A DNA stretch of 64,000 nucleotides from Pyrenophora tritici-repentis. Taxonomy: Eukaryota > Ascomycota > Dothideomycetes > Pleosporales > Pleosporaceae. The stretch lies in assembly GCF_003171515.1 (NCBI RefSeq), contig NC_089394.1, positions 3,286,001-3,350,000 of the forward strand, given 5' to 3'. Position 1 is the stretch's first letter, and every line of letters begins with the position of its first letter. The position numbers were made by a program, and so were the translations under genes. The notes under the pieces were generated by a model. The model worked only from the letters and a program-made list of their open reading frames with translations, did not search any database and was not told where the DNA came from. Shown here one piece after another: positions 1 through 9,062 of this stretch.

Positions 1-58
1 CGTGATGTTGATGGAGCTGCTGAGCGATCGAATGGCTGCTCACCACCATCACGGCTAC

Positions 59-203
59 TAAAGTGTGTCCCTATGTGACGAAAAACCCTGTGTTCCGAGA
101 ACGACCAACCGGATCGCAAAGATGACACACTTCTCTTGGACCCTCGTAATCCGATTGGTCATTTTCGGTACACAGGTTTTTCGTCACATAGAGACAGACT
201 TTA
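59..203. mobile_element. MITE family A, copy 1 (TA-flanked)
   Basis: About 145 bp. It begins TAAAGTGTGTCCCTATGTGA and ends with the near-perfect reverse complement, with TA at both ends. The terminal inverted repeats run for about 60 bp each, so the element can fold into one long hairpin. No coding capacity. TA flanks point to Tc1/mariner-type mobilisation. Further copies lie at 5529-5674 and 9063-9208. Confidence 0.85.
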
Positions 204-563
204 GCCCAGACGCCTTAAAAGCCCTCTTAGTGTCCGTCCCTGTGTGACTAATGTTACAATTGAACCAGCGCAGCGACATAAACGATAGAGACGCTGTAGT
301 TCTTATGTTATTTTCTACTGTTTATATTTCTCTAATAAGATTTTTGATTAGTGGCTGTTTCGCGGCTCTACTTAGCAATACAGTATCCCTTTAGCCCTGG
401 CAGCTTGTATATCTTAATTAACTACCTTGATAGTCGTTCAAACGAAGGCCTCGGGCCGTACGGAGAGCCTCGGCGATAGGTTTTGTAATTGTTGGCGCGG
501 TACCCGCCTCGCCACCCGCCTCGGTAGCCTCTGCGAATATGATCAAAATAACTGCTCCCATGC

Positions 564-760
564 TGTCGGCATACACACGGTGTGTCGCCTAATAAGGCCC
601 AATGTACCGCCTCGATCCTACTTCGGCCCAACTCGGACCCAACGCTATGTATACCTTCGTAGCCCCCACATTCGTAGAATCATCATACACCAGAATACCA
701 ATACACAAGATTACCTTAGCTACTGTTATTCACCGTACGATCGTACAAGGCCTTCCAACA
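564..760. mobile_element. Solo LTR, family a, copy 1
   Basis: A 197-bp unit that begins TGTCGG and ends CCAACA (TG...CA). It is flanked by a perfect 5-bp duplication CATGC (559-563 and 761-765). The same sequence, with one substitution seen, is at 48468-48664 with a different 5-bp duplication. TG/CA ends plus 5-bp target duplications are the hallmark of an LTR left after recombination between the two LTRs of a retrotransposon. No matching internal region is in the window. Confidence 0.85.
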
Positions 761-765
761 CATGC

Positions 766-1179
766 CTTATATGTTGTTTTCGAAGTTCATAAATGTCTTG
801 AAACTCCCCCGGAGATTGATCCTCCGCAAGGCGACTTAGGTCTTCGTTTGTTGCGGAAGAGGCATCTGGATATTCCAGTAGATTTGTGTGCTTGTTATTC
901 TGTAGTGGTGTATAAGGCATTTTATAATTGATTTGTGGTTCTTCTAACCTGTAAAGCCATAAGAACCTGATAAACACTTTTCAATTTTAAGATGTACCGT
1001 GCACAATTCGAAGGAAGAGCATGCTCTTCCTTAGTACTTTCATCGTGACTTTGCTCCTTAGATGCCTGCGAACAAGCCGGTTCATATAATTGTTGGCTAT
1101 TTTCTCTTAGCGATTCAAGTAGGGTAGAAGTGGCCGCAGACAAAGCCTCCGCCCATTGGAGTAAGCCATCGTTGCTCAT
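766..1179 (-). pseudogene. Hypothetical protein, cut by a solo LTR
   Basis: On minus, an open frame starts with ATG at 1179 and runs 85 codons. A second overlapping frame continues from about 977 down to 766. Together they look like two pieces of one gene, joined by a short intron or a frameshift around 930-980. The predicted protein is hydrophilic with many Glu, Ser and Gln and shows no family I recognise. The second frame runs straight into the end of the LTR at 760-765, so whatever followed has been separated. No start context or splice site decides the model. This may be chance coding; I keep it because the amino-acid composition is protein-like. Confidence 0.25.
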
Positions 1180-1467
1180 GTTGAACGAGTTTGGAGCTTA
1201 AAAGGATCGATAACAATTTGAATGAAACAAAGCTAGTCGCAAAAGCAAAAAGAGTATCTGTGTTATTTTATAGCGATGAATACCCTAAAGCAGGGTCGGA
1301 TCGAGGCAGATCTGAGGCGGAACATCCGGTTACCTACGATTCCGAATATATCCTTCCGAAGATTCCATCACATCAACGCCAAGCATCACTGTAACCAGTT
1401 ATACTAGGCAATTCATATCTCGCCGCTTGCTTTGCCGTTCAATAATCACGGCCTGACCTATCGCTCT

Positions 1468-1656
1468 TGTCAGATTTTTATGGATGGGATCAAGTGTGTA
1501 TTGTCTGTCTCTGTCTACGGCTCTGTCTGTGGGAGGTGGCCTCGCCTCGGGCTTGGCAGTGCTAAGTCCCGGCGCTAGCCCTGGTTTGGGGGTCTCATGT
1601 CCTTCCCCAACCACCATCGGCTCGATCATGGAGCAAAACCTCGCCTCAATCTGACA
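1468..1656 (-). mobile_element. Solo LTR of the Copia-2 family
   Basis: A 189-bp sequence that is the reverse complement of the LTRs bounding the Copia element at 58605-63976, nearly identical to them. It is flanked by a perfect 5-bp duplication GCTCT (1463-1467 and 1657-1661). Nothing of the Copia internal region remains, so it is a solo LTR in minus orientation. Confidence 0.9.
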
Positions 1657-2303
1657 GCTCTCCTGCGCGCAGCCTAGCGTGTAGTCTGTTTGCCTTGTGT
1701 GCTTTATGGCCTCAGGCAGCAGGAAGAAATTCGCACTAGGCAGACAACATCCCTCTGTTAGGCGAGATAGCTAACCCTTACTTGGATGAAACAAGCGCTT
1801 ATGCATTTTGCACGTGTATGGAAATCAACTTCCTCCTTATCTAGTTAGGCGCATTGATATTGGATCCTGATAGTCTTGTCTCTACCGAGACCATAATGCA
1901 GGTATATCACCCCGAAATCGTGTGTCTCTTGTTAAGAAATATTAGGAAGAGCATGCAGGGCCTTATTGTATTGGCGGGCTATTCAAATCGGGCGGATAAT
2001 ATCGGGAGTCCACAACATCGAGCAGTCTAAATTCTCTAGATCCAGCTCTCCTCAAACGCTAATCGACTGACTTGGAAGAAGAGCTAGAGGATCACTATGT
2101 GGAAGTTTTTTTTTTGCTTTACCGATTCAAGCTTTGTCATTTCAACTACGCAAGAAGACATTCATTCTATCCAATCCTAGTCTTCTCTTCATTAGTATGA
2201 AGGCTAGTAACTACTCAATCGATCCTACAGCTGCGAGATCGAGGCTCTAATTTGAGACTATATCAACCATATTACGAAGTTGTCTTTGAGCGAAATATCG
2301 TTG
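1657..2303. other. Intergenic, no gene seen
   Basis: AT-rich spacer between the solo LTR and the NTF2-like gene. No open frame with protein-like composition, no tRNA and no repeat shared with the rest of the window was recognised. Confidence 0.5.
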
Positions 2304-2681
2304 TTACTGCAGAACAGACCCCCCTGGTCCCTCTGATTCTTTTAGTCGTTGTATTCCATGACTCCGTATGATCATACCACCATTGTCGAAGAGCAACATA
2401 TGAACATCATCGACTAGGCCACCACCAAGTCGCCCGCTGGCCTCCGAGTATATCCACACGCAATTCCCTTCAGCCAGGGTATCCTTTACTTTGAGGCGAA
2501 AATTTGGACTTTTGATCAAGATTTGAGGCCATAGCTCCACGAATGATTGCTTCGTTAGACATGTATCGTTGTGGACTAATTGGATGGAGTCGTGCATAAA
2601 AGCAGCTCCTGCCTCAGTGTTGCGCTTGTTGACAATAGTGTCTATCCACTCGAGGGCACGTGCTCTGAAATCCACTGTCAT
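2304..2681 (-). CDS. NTF2-like / SnoaL-like small protein
   Basis: Single-exon frame of 125 residues on minus, ATG at 2681, stop at 2304. It opens with a helix of the type RALEWIDTIVNKRN, followed by a stretch around residues 40-65 (CLTKQSFVELWPQIL) and a beta-rich second half with GNCVWIYSEASGRL and HMLLFDNGGMIIRSHGI. This order of helix, helix and four to five strands is that of the NTF2-like/SnoaL-like cone fold, usually 110-150 residues. Members include polyketide cyclases, dehydratases, isomerases and non-catalytic binding proteins. No catalytic residue can be assigned here. Because two HR-PKS genes lie in the same window it could act on a polyketide, but it may equally be an unrelated fungal protein of this fold. 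Confidence 0.65.
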   Translation of the reverse strand: MTVDFRARALEWIDTIVNKRNTEAGAAFMHDSIQLVHNDTCLTKQSFVELWPQILIKSPNFRLKVKDTLAEGNCVWIYSEASGRLGGGLVDDVHMLLFDNGGMIIRSHGIQRLKESEGPGGSVLQ

Positions 2682-3065
2682 GCTGCGTATTTGGGCTTGT
2701 TGTATCTGGGCTTATTGACATGTGCTTGTAAGCATATAAAGCGTGGGGTGTACAGAGTAAGATTGAATATTTTCCCAGAAATCAAGTTTGCATTAGATCT
2801 GTTGTTTTTGCGTGAACTTCCATTATCGGAGTTAGTGTCACTACTTATATTAATTAGGTCAAAAACATACATGAATCGGCGCTGGCTACGATGACGTGGA
2901 GCCGCGTGTGAAGGCAAAACCAATTTACCAAAATGACGTGTACAAAAACATGGGCTTGATTATCGCCCGCAACGCTATGTCTCGGAACCCGAGGTTATGA
3001 TGGTAAAGGCAAGCAGCTTGGTTCCGAGTATTAGAGTATCATATTATGGCTAACCGATATATTTA
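2682..3065. other. Intergenic, no gene seen
   Basis: Upstream region of the NTF2-like gene on minus. AT-rich; short open frames overlap it but none shows a protein-like composition or a family motif. Confidence 0.4.
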
Positions 3066-3197
3066 CATCACTCCGTGACGGGACTTCTTGTGTGCCGGGA
3101 CCGGCCAATGAGATCGTAGATTCTGAGTGGAAGTCTGTGACTGAAGCGTTCTGATTAGCCGGTTCCGGCACACAAGGAGCCCCGTCACGGAGTGATG
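3066..3197. repeat. MITE-like inverted repeat, diverged relative of family A
   Basis: A 132-bp unit starting CATCACTCCGTGACGGG and ending with its reverse complement. The arms match for about 44 bp with a few mismatches. The arms share the spaced pattern TGACG ... TGTGTGCCG ... CCAAT ... ATCG with family A but differ between those blocks. A TA duplication is not clear on the right side. Non-coding. Confidence 0.65.
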
Positions 3198-3882
3198 CAC
3201 GTTGGTCAATTTTACACTGATTTGCGTATTTGGCTTCCGCGTTTTGCAAGGCGGAAGATACTCATGCAACAAGGGTCTCCGGTATCGTAAGCGAAAACTT
3301 TGCCCAGAAGAGCAATCAGCATCATGTTGGTCATCTTGTTCCTCAGACCAGCAAGGGCTTACTATATATCAGCACTCTTCTTGCATGTGTACAGTAACCA
3401 GGCAAGGCGATGCGAACTTTCAGTAAGCTTTTGTATGTACGCGTTCCGGGTGGTCTGCTCGCTTGTTTTGTTCTCTTTCCGGCAAGCCCTTAGCCCGAGT
3501 CAGCAAGGATCCCTGTCAGAAATACATTCTAATCTATCGCAAAACCGGAAGCCGGATAGTTATGCAGATAAGTGTATGCCAGACTTACTCCTAATAGTCA
3601 AATAACTACTTAGCGACGAAAGAGAACACTTTTCACCCCCTTCCCCAGAGGCTTTTAGCTGCGTGGAAATATGCAGGATAACTATAATTGTCTTAATTAT
3701 CTAGGTGTAGTTGGCACTTCACAGACGAATCCCTTAGAGCAGAAGTGTGCGCACGTATTTGACAACACAGAACCACAAAACTTAGGTCGGTTTGCAGAAC
3801 ACCACAACTTACTTCATTATACGTTTGGTCTATTTTCTGACTACCTGTAGGTTTCTTTGTAAGCTATGACAGTCGTCTGAAT
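3198..3882. other. No convincing gene
   Basis: Holds overlapping open frames of 70-100 codons on plus. One (3300-3605) starts with a hydrophobic stretch, but none has a recognisable family or a good start. The stretch is also the place where a 5' exon of the zinc-finger gene at 3883 would have to lie. Confidence 0.35.
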
Positions 3883-4491
3883 TTGCTCTGGGACCCGAAT
3901 AGTCCAGCCTTGGTTGCGGACACAAGTTCTTCGATTGAGTCTTCGGATGCGACATTTCCCTACGCTCTGTCCTCAGGTGGTTCTGCAATTAGTACGGAAG
4001 GTAGATTTGTCCGAGCTCCACCAGCTACACCAGCTCCACCAGCTACACCAATTCAAGCTTATAAGGCTGCATCACATGCACAATTTCCTGCTTTTTCATC
4101 CGGCTCTCCGACCGGAAACATTGCTGAGGGCGTCGGCCCGGAACAATATGGCACTGTTCCGGTGAGTCGGCAACAGGAAGTCGATGTGTCACTGCGATGT
4201 TGGGAGCACGCTTGCCAAGGGCGCTTATTTTCTACTCGAAGTAACCTGGTACGGCATCAGAAGGAGAGAGCCAATCGAGCGGCCAAGGCGGTTTGCCCAG
4301 CTTGTAGGGCATGCTTTTCACGGACGACAGCGCGGGATAAGCACATAATTAACCAGAGTTGCGGTCGAATTCGGCGCTATTCCAACGGCCGGATTCGTCC
4401 TCAGTTTGCCAGAGCTTTGGAGGCCACCACAGGTGCAATGATACAGTCCACCTGTAGATTTGGTAGCCCTATTGGAGCCACTGTATTGTAA
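3883..4491 (+). CDS. C2H2-type zinc-finger protein, start unresolved
   Basis: An open frame of about 200 codons on plus ending at 4491. The first half is a low-complexity Ser/Ala/Pro linker with a short ATPAPPATP repeat. The second half carries a finger-like block around residues 105-130 (CWEHAC ... FSTRSNLVRHQKE) and a second one (CPACRACF ... RDKHIINQSC). Spaced Cys pairs followed by His suggest one or two degenerate C2H2/C2HC fingers, the arrangement seen in fungal DNA-binding proteins of unknown target. No in-frame ATG precedes the finger region. The frame opens at a TTG, so a 5' exon upstream of about 3850 is likely (possible acceptor CTGTAG near 3849), or the gene is a fragment. Confidence 0.45.
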   Translation: MLWDPNSPALVADTSSSIESSDATFPYALSSGGSAISTEGRFVRAPPATPAPPATPIQAYKAASHAQFPAFSSGSPTGNIAEGVGPEQYGTVPVSRQQEVDVSLRCWEHACQGRLFSTRSNLVRHQKERANRAAKAVCPACRACFSRTTARDKHIINQSCGRIRRYSNGRIRPQFARALEATTGAMIQSTCRFGSPIGATVL

Positions 4492-4888
4492 TCATGATCG
4501 AAGCTCAGCTCTCATTACACAGCTCGCTTTGAAATATTTAGTGCTCCCTAGTTCGAGAGTCACTAAAAAGCTTTGCTAGGGCCATACCGAAAGAGGGCCG
4601 ATATCACAGGGGTTGTTTTCTTGGTTTAAGTTTGGTGGCCGTCTGTCAGACATAAAGATAAACGCAGAAGCATTTAAATCGAATAAATTGAGGTAAAATC
4701 AAGTTTTCTTCCCACACAACCCTGCACCATTGCGGACGACAGATAGAAGTGAAGACTAGAAGAAAGCTGCAACTTTCTCTATCAATCAGCGGTATTTGTT
4801 CGATGTAACGGTGTTTAGTTTAATATGGATATCCTCAAACCATGAAACTGTTGCCACCCGTAAAATAATGAAGATGCTGGACTATTCC
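4492..4888. other. Intergenic, no gene seen
   Basis: Between the convergent zinc-finger gene (plus) and cupin gene (minus). Probably the 3' untranslated regions of both; no other structure recognised. Confidence 0.4.
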
Positions 4889-5435
4889 CTAATCTATCTC
4901 AGCTGAAATGGGTTTCGATGGTAAAACGAAACAGATCATGCGTGCTGTTTGCGTCGTACTGTGGTTCTTCCACCCATGCATAGTACCACGTTGAATAAAA
5001 ACATCTCCTTGCCGAAGGAAACGGGACTCTCCACTGTCTAAGGCTAACTCGACTGTGATTCCTTGAGGTTAGAAATTATACCTGTTAAGTGGAAATGACA
5101 GAAGGGTGGTGGGTGAAATCAGGCTTACTCTCCCCAGCAATCATCACACCAATATCAATACTTTGTGTACGGTGTAGTCTTGAGTCGGTGCTAGGAGCCC
5201 ACTCCGCCATCAGGACCACACTGCCCTCCTTGGGGATTAAGGCTGCTAGATCACGAGTTTCGTGTTCGAAGATGTCTTTGGCATCGACCAAATCGAGAGC
5301 CTTACTAGATGACGTGCTGTAGATAATGCTTATTCTGTCATTGAATGGTTTGAGCGCCGGGCTGGCCCGAAACACCGATTTACCATCTCTATCGTGGGTG
5401 GTTGTGATCACGGTTGTGAAAGACGGCATAGTCAA
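4889..5435 (-). CDS. Cupin-domain protein, two exons
   Basis: Reading minus: exon 1 is 5435-5129, intron 5128-5062 (GTAAGC...CAAG, 67 bp), exon 2 is 5061-4889. The spliced frame is 480 nt, 159 residues. The product has the order of small fungal cupins: an N-terminal Thr/Ser-rich VITTTHDRDGKSVF, a LHRTQSIDIGVMIAGE strand pair carrying the first-motif His, and in exon 2 SGESRFLRQGDVFIQRGTMH with the second metal-site His, then a C-terminal Phe-Val strand. Cupins of this size bind a metal in a beta barrel; catalytic and non-catalytic members occur near secondary-metabolite genes. Function here is not known. Both exons are free of stops and the phase-1 junction is in frame, so the gene looks intact. 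Confidence 0.7.
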
Positions 5436-5498
5436 GAGTGGAGTGAAATGTAGGCGGTAAAGGAACTTATATGCAAAAATTGGTCTTTATCAAAGATA

Positions 5499-5911
5499 TA
5501 CTCTCATGCACTCACGGCTTCCACTTTGTAAAGTCTGCCCCTATGTGACGAAAAACTCCGTGTGCCGAAAATGACCAATCGGATCATGAGGGTCGTAGAG
5601 AAGCGTGTCATCCTTGCGATCCGGTTGGTCATTTTCGGCACACGGAGTTTTTCGTCACATAGGGACAGGCTTTACACGCGTTTCAGTTGTTATCTCGCAC
5701 AAGACATTGATTCGCCCAGTGTAAGCTTGCTCAGAAGAGGCTTAGGCGCAATATATATTTTACTTTGATCAGCTCGGGTATCGAGGAGAAGATTGACCCA
5801 TGGCATCGCTGACAAGAGCTAGCACTATCACCATGAAACGAAAGAGGCTTAGCATAGGATTAAAAGTCGCCTGCTCACAAAAACCGGAAGCTGCAAATGC
5901 ATGAAAATGTA
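5499..5911. mobile_element. MITE family D, copy 1, carrying a nested family A MITE
   Basis: Starts CTCTCATGCACTCACGG and ends with the complementary CCGGAAGCTGCAAATGCATG, with TA on both sides. It is a diverged copy of 36262-36539. The interior matches that copy (shared blocks around TTGCTCAGAAGAGGCTTAG and GAGGAGAAGATTGACCC) but is interrupted at a CTTTG|CACGCG site by the 146-bp family A MITE. Confidence 0.75.
5529..5674. mobile_element. MITE family A, copy 2 (nested in family D)
   Basis: 146 bp, TAAAGTCTGCCCCTATGTGA to the complementary end, TA at both sides. Its host is the family D MITE; the uninterrupted host sequence is visible at about 36290-36300. Confidence 0.85.
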
Positions 5912-5927
5912 CTTAGTGAGTAGTCTC

Positions 5928-6038
5928 ATCCTTCGATCCTTCGATCCTTCGATCCTTCGATCCTTCGATCCTTCGATCCTTCGATCCTTCGATCCTTCGA
6001 TCCTTCGATCCTTCCATCCTTCCATCCTTCCATCCTTC
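5928..6038. repeat. 8-bp tandem repeat array
   Basis: About 14 units: roughly ten perfect ATCCTTCG units followed by ATCCTTCC variants. It lies about 310 bp upstream of the acyl-CoA synthetase start. The change from G to C in the last units indicates unit turnover from one end. Confidence 0.9.
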
Positions 6039-6142
6039 TTGTTGTCGTTTATTGTATCAATCTCTGATTGAGCTAGCTATGTACAGTCATCAGCGATCGC
6101 TTGTTAGTCCGACGTGAGAGCCGATGCCCCGACCTTGATAAT

Positions 6143-6270
6143 CAGACTCCGCAACAATCAATCGATCGACATGATTGATTCCTATATAGGTTAAAGAGTT
6201 ACTTTATTAGGCAGCCTTTAACCTAGATAGGAATCAATCATGCCGATCCGATTGATTGTTGCGGAGTCTG
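6143..6270. mobile_element. hAT-type MITE, copy 1
   Basis: 128 bp starting CAGACTCCGCAACAATCAAT and ending with the reverse complement GCGGAGTCTG, flanked by a perfect 8-bp duplication TTGATAAT (6135-6142, 6271-6278). Eight-bp duplications and CAG... ends indicate the hAT superfamily. A second copy, opposite in its inner loop, is at 10034-10161. It ends 78 bp before the acyl-CoA synthetase ATG, so it lies in the promoter or 5' leader. Confidence 0.9.
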
Positions 6271-6348
6271 TTGATAATCGATAGTCAAAGTCTGGTTTTG
6301 AGATTAAACAGCTTCGGATCGACGCAGCGTTCTACATTCTTTCTCGCA

Positions 6349-8451
6349 ATGGCCTCAGATGCCCAAGACATAACCCATATAGAGTCCCTCAACGACCCTA
6401 ATGAATTCTGGACACGCCAAGCGAAACAGTTAACATGGCACAAGGCTCCTACCACTGCTTTGCGAATGACGAGAAAGCAGCTGAAGTGCGGCAACTCACA
6501 CGCATCATGGACCTGGTTCCCAGACGGCAAGATATCGACCTCCTATAACTGTGTCGATCGACATGTCGATGCAGGCAACGGCGATAAGACAGCCATCATC
6601 TGGGACTCACCAGTCTCCCGCAGTAAACAGAAGATTACCTATGCTGAATTACAGGAGGAGGTCGCGATTATGGCGGGCGTGTTACGAGAAGAGGGCGTTC
6701 AAAAGGGCGATGTCGTGGTGATCTACATGCCAATGATTCCAGCCGCATTAATTGGGATTCTGGCTACGATACGACTAGGTGCAATCCACGCTGTTGTCTT
6801 TGGTGGTTTCTCATCCACGAGTCTGGCGCAGAGGATCGAAGCTTCGCATCCGAAGGCTATCCTCACTGCAAGCTGTGGTATCGAGGGAGTCAAAGGCCCG
6901 CTTCCATACCAAACACTAGTTCAAGCTGCGATTGCGCAGTGCGATTTCAAGCCCCAAAGGACCATAATATGGCAACGGGCAGAGAGTAGCTGGGATGATA
7001 TATGCGAAGTCGACGGAGAGCGAAGTTGGCAGTGTCTAGTTCAGAACGCAAAAGTACACGGCATTAGCGCAGAGAATGTGCCTATAAATAGTCATGAAGG
7101 GCTGTATATTATATACACAAGCGGCACTACCGGTCAGCCAAAGGGTGTTTTGAGAGAAGCAGGTGGGCATGCAGTAGGATTGAACTTAAGCATACGTCAT
7201 ATGTTTGGTGTACAGGGGCCTGGAGACGTTATGTTTGCTGCTAGCGATATTGGATGGGCTCTTGGACACAGCTACATCCTATATGCGCCACTGCTAGCTG
7301 GTGCAACAACGGTACTATTTGAAGGTAAGCCAGTCGGAACACCGGACGCTGGGACTTTCTGGCGCATTGTCGAGGAGTACCGGGTCACTTCGATGTTCAT
7401 GGCACCGACCGCGCTGCGGGCAATCCGCCAAGCGGATCCTCAAAACTCGCTCTTTAAAGCGCGTGGTGTAGTAGGAGGGCTGAAGCATCTTCGCGCACTT
7501 TTCTTAGCGGGCGAGAGGAGCGAGCCGAGCTTAATTAACATGTACACAGAGCTGCTGGCGACATATTGTGCACCAGGGGCCTCAGTTATTGATAATTGGT
7601 GGTCGACCGAGTCCGGATCGCCTATCACTGGAATTCCTCTGATGCCAGCAGCTGGCATGTTTTACGAGCTTGAAAGCACCAAGATCCCCAGCAAGACGAT
7701 CCCGATCAAGCCCGGTAGTGCAGGCAAACCAGCTCCAGGCTTTGACGTTCGCATCGTCGACGACGCCGGGAATGAGCTGCCGCGAGGAAGCATGGGCAAC
7801 ATTGTCCTTGGCCTCCCGCTTGGCCCGACTGGTCTCACCACCCTCTGGCAGGACGAGGTGTCTTTCTACCATAGTTACCTCGAACGGTTCAATGGACAGT
7901 GGATGGACACAGGAGATGCAGGCATCATTGACTCAGACGGCTATGTGCACGTAATGTGCCGCAACGACGACTTCATCAAAGTCGCGGCGCACCGCCTGTC
8001 TACTGGCGCCATGGAGCAATCCATCTCTTCACACCCTGCCATCACGGAAGCATGTGTTGTGCCTCTCTTGGATCACATTAAAGGGCATGTGCCAATTGCA
8101 TTCATTGCCATTGAACGTCACAGTACAACACCTCCTGATCTGCTCGAGGATCTTAATCAGCGTCTTCGGCTTTCAATCGGACCGATTGCTAAGCTAGGTG
8201 GCTATATTGCTAGTCCTGGCATTATTCCAAAAACCCGTTCAGGCAAGATGTTGCGACGGGTACTAAGGGAGATCTTAGAGAATGCTACTGCCGGCGAGTT
8301 TGAGAAAGAGATCGACGTTCCTGCAACGGTTGAGGATTCTGGCGCTGTGGGAAAAGCAAAGATGGCTGTCAGAGAGTTCTTCATTATGGAAGAAAACTCG
8401 AAGTTGCATAGCAACGGCTTTTTAGTGCAGGAAGAATCTGCTAAACAGTAA
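6349..8451 (+). CDS. Short-chain acyl-CoA synthetase (propionyl-CoA synthetase / ACSS3 type)
   Basis: Intronless frame, 700 residues from the ATG at 6349. The frame is open 93 nt further upstream but that part lies within and next to the hAT MITE, so I prefer ATG 6349. ANL-superfamily adenylating enzyme: activates a short carboxylic acid with ATP and transfers it to CoA. Visible: N-terminal AcsA-type block with NCVDRHVD; P-loop IIYTSGTTGQPKGV; GGHAVGLNLS; VIDNWWSTESGSP; YVHVMCRNDDFIKVAAHRLSTGAMEQ hinge; and C-terminal PKTRSGKMLRR with the catalytic Lys. GGHAV, LAGERSEP and DNWWSTESGSP fit the propionyl-CoA synthetase/ACSS3 branch better than acetyl-CoA synthetase. Length is normal for the family. 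Inference: it could supply acyl-CoA to the PKSs further along, or serve propionate detoxification. Confidence 0.85.
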   Translation: MASDAQDITHIESLNDPNEFWTRQAKQLTWHKAPTTALRMTRKQLKCGNSHASWTWFPDGKISTSYNCVDRHVDAGNGDKTAIIWDSPVSRSKQKITYAELQEEVAIMAGVLREEGVQKGDVVVIYMPMIPAALIGILATIRLGAIHAVVFGGFSSTSLAQRIEASHPKAILTASCGIEGVKGPLPYQTLVQAAIAQCDFKPQRTIIWQRAESSWDDICEVDGERSWQCLVQNAKVHGISAENVPINSHEGLYIIYTSGTTGQPKGVLREAGGHAVGLNLSIRHMFGVQGPGDVMFAASDIGWALGHSYILYAPLLAGATTVLFEGKPVGTPDAGTFWRIVEEYRVTSMFMAPTALRAIRQADPQNSLFKARGVVGGLKHLRALFLAGERSEPSLINMYTELLATYCAPGASVIDNWWSTESGSPITGIPLMPAAGMFYELESTKIPSKTIPIKPGSAGKPAPGFDVRIVDDAGNELPRGSMGNIVLGLPLGPTGLTTLWQDEVSFYHSYLERFNGQWMDTGDAGIIDSDGYVHVMCRNDDFIKVAAHRLSTGAMEQSISSHPAITEACVVPLLDHIKGHVPIAFIAIERHSTTPPDLLEDLNQRLRLSIGPIAKLGGYIASPGIIPKTRSGKMLRRVLREILENATAGEFEKEIDVPATVEDSGAVGKAKMAVREFFIMEENSKLHSNGFLVQEESAKQ

Positions 8452-8625
8452 TCAAGTGTTCAATGTGCCTTCCACAGAGTATTCAACGCTGCGGCAAGGC
8501 CCCTGTTTTAAACTTGAAATCTTGAATTTGGAGTTCCATTGCAGTTAGGTCCAGTCACTTTTTGTCTAGTCCAAGAGTATTGTAAGACAAGATGATGAAA
8601 TACACTTGAATGCACTCAGCAGGTA

Positions 8626-9041
8626 CACTGGCTAGCGATTGCGGCTTCACCCTTACACGCAGCTGCGCAACGGTTTTTGACAGCCCCATGTTCTGTACAT
8701 GGCTTAGCGCTAGATGTCTGCCGCAAGATAGCTGGTTTGATTTGTAACAGTACAAGCAGTGAGAGAAAGTTGCTATGCATTTTCTGATGTCTTGTTCTGT
8801 TCTGCTGTGATGATGGCCTTTTATGGGGCCATCATACTAGTCTGTTTACATGACGTATCTGTGACATGGATAGGTGTAGAAGGTGCTTATCAGTAAGAGG
8901 AAGAACCATCTCGCCAACACGTGGCACCTAGGATGTCCTTACCCCATGAACCGTCACATGATTGGCCAGTTGTCGATCTAACGGTGACTGATTTTGTGGC
9001 ATGCTACACGAAGAGGTGAAGCCACAATCCTTAATGACCGT
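8626..9041 (+). mobile_element. TIR element family E, copy 1, interrupted by a solo LTR
   Basis: The left part (8626-8742) and right part (8959-9041) together match the uninterrupted copy at 9394-9587. Left end GGCTAGCGATTGCGGCTTCA pairs with right end GTGAAGCCACAATCCTTAAT. The split is a family b solo LTR. Non-coding. Confidence 0.75.
8743..8958. mobile_element. Solo LTR, family b, copy 1
   Basis: 216 bp, begins TGTAACAGTACAAGCAGTGA and ends CCGTCACA. Flanked by a 5-bp duplication TGATT (8738-8742, 8959-8963). The empty site is visible in the sister family E copy (TTGATTGGCC near 9508), which proves the insertion. The other copy, reversed, is at 13036-13251. Confidence 0.88.
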
Positions 9042-9062
9042 ATTGATGTTTGCAAAGATAGT

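Noticed and set aside
59..247. Short open frames inside the family A MITEs
   Set aside because: They follow the inverted repeat and change between copies; no selection for coding is visible.
422..631. Gly/Tyr/Arg-rich minus-strand frame near 420-630
   Set aside because: It crosses the solo LTR boundary at 564 and the composition depends on the LTR; treated as chance.
5062..5128. Truncated cupin protein ending at 5085
   Set aside because: A phase-1 intron restores a typical cupin C-terminus in exon 2.
6256..6348. Earlier start codon for the acyl-CoA synthetase
   Set aside because: The first part would be translated from the MITE terminus and shows no conservation-like features; the ATG at 6349 fits the usual family start.
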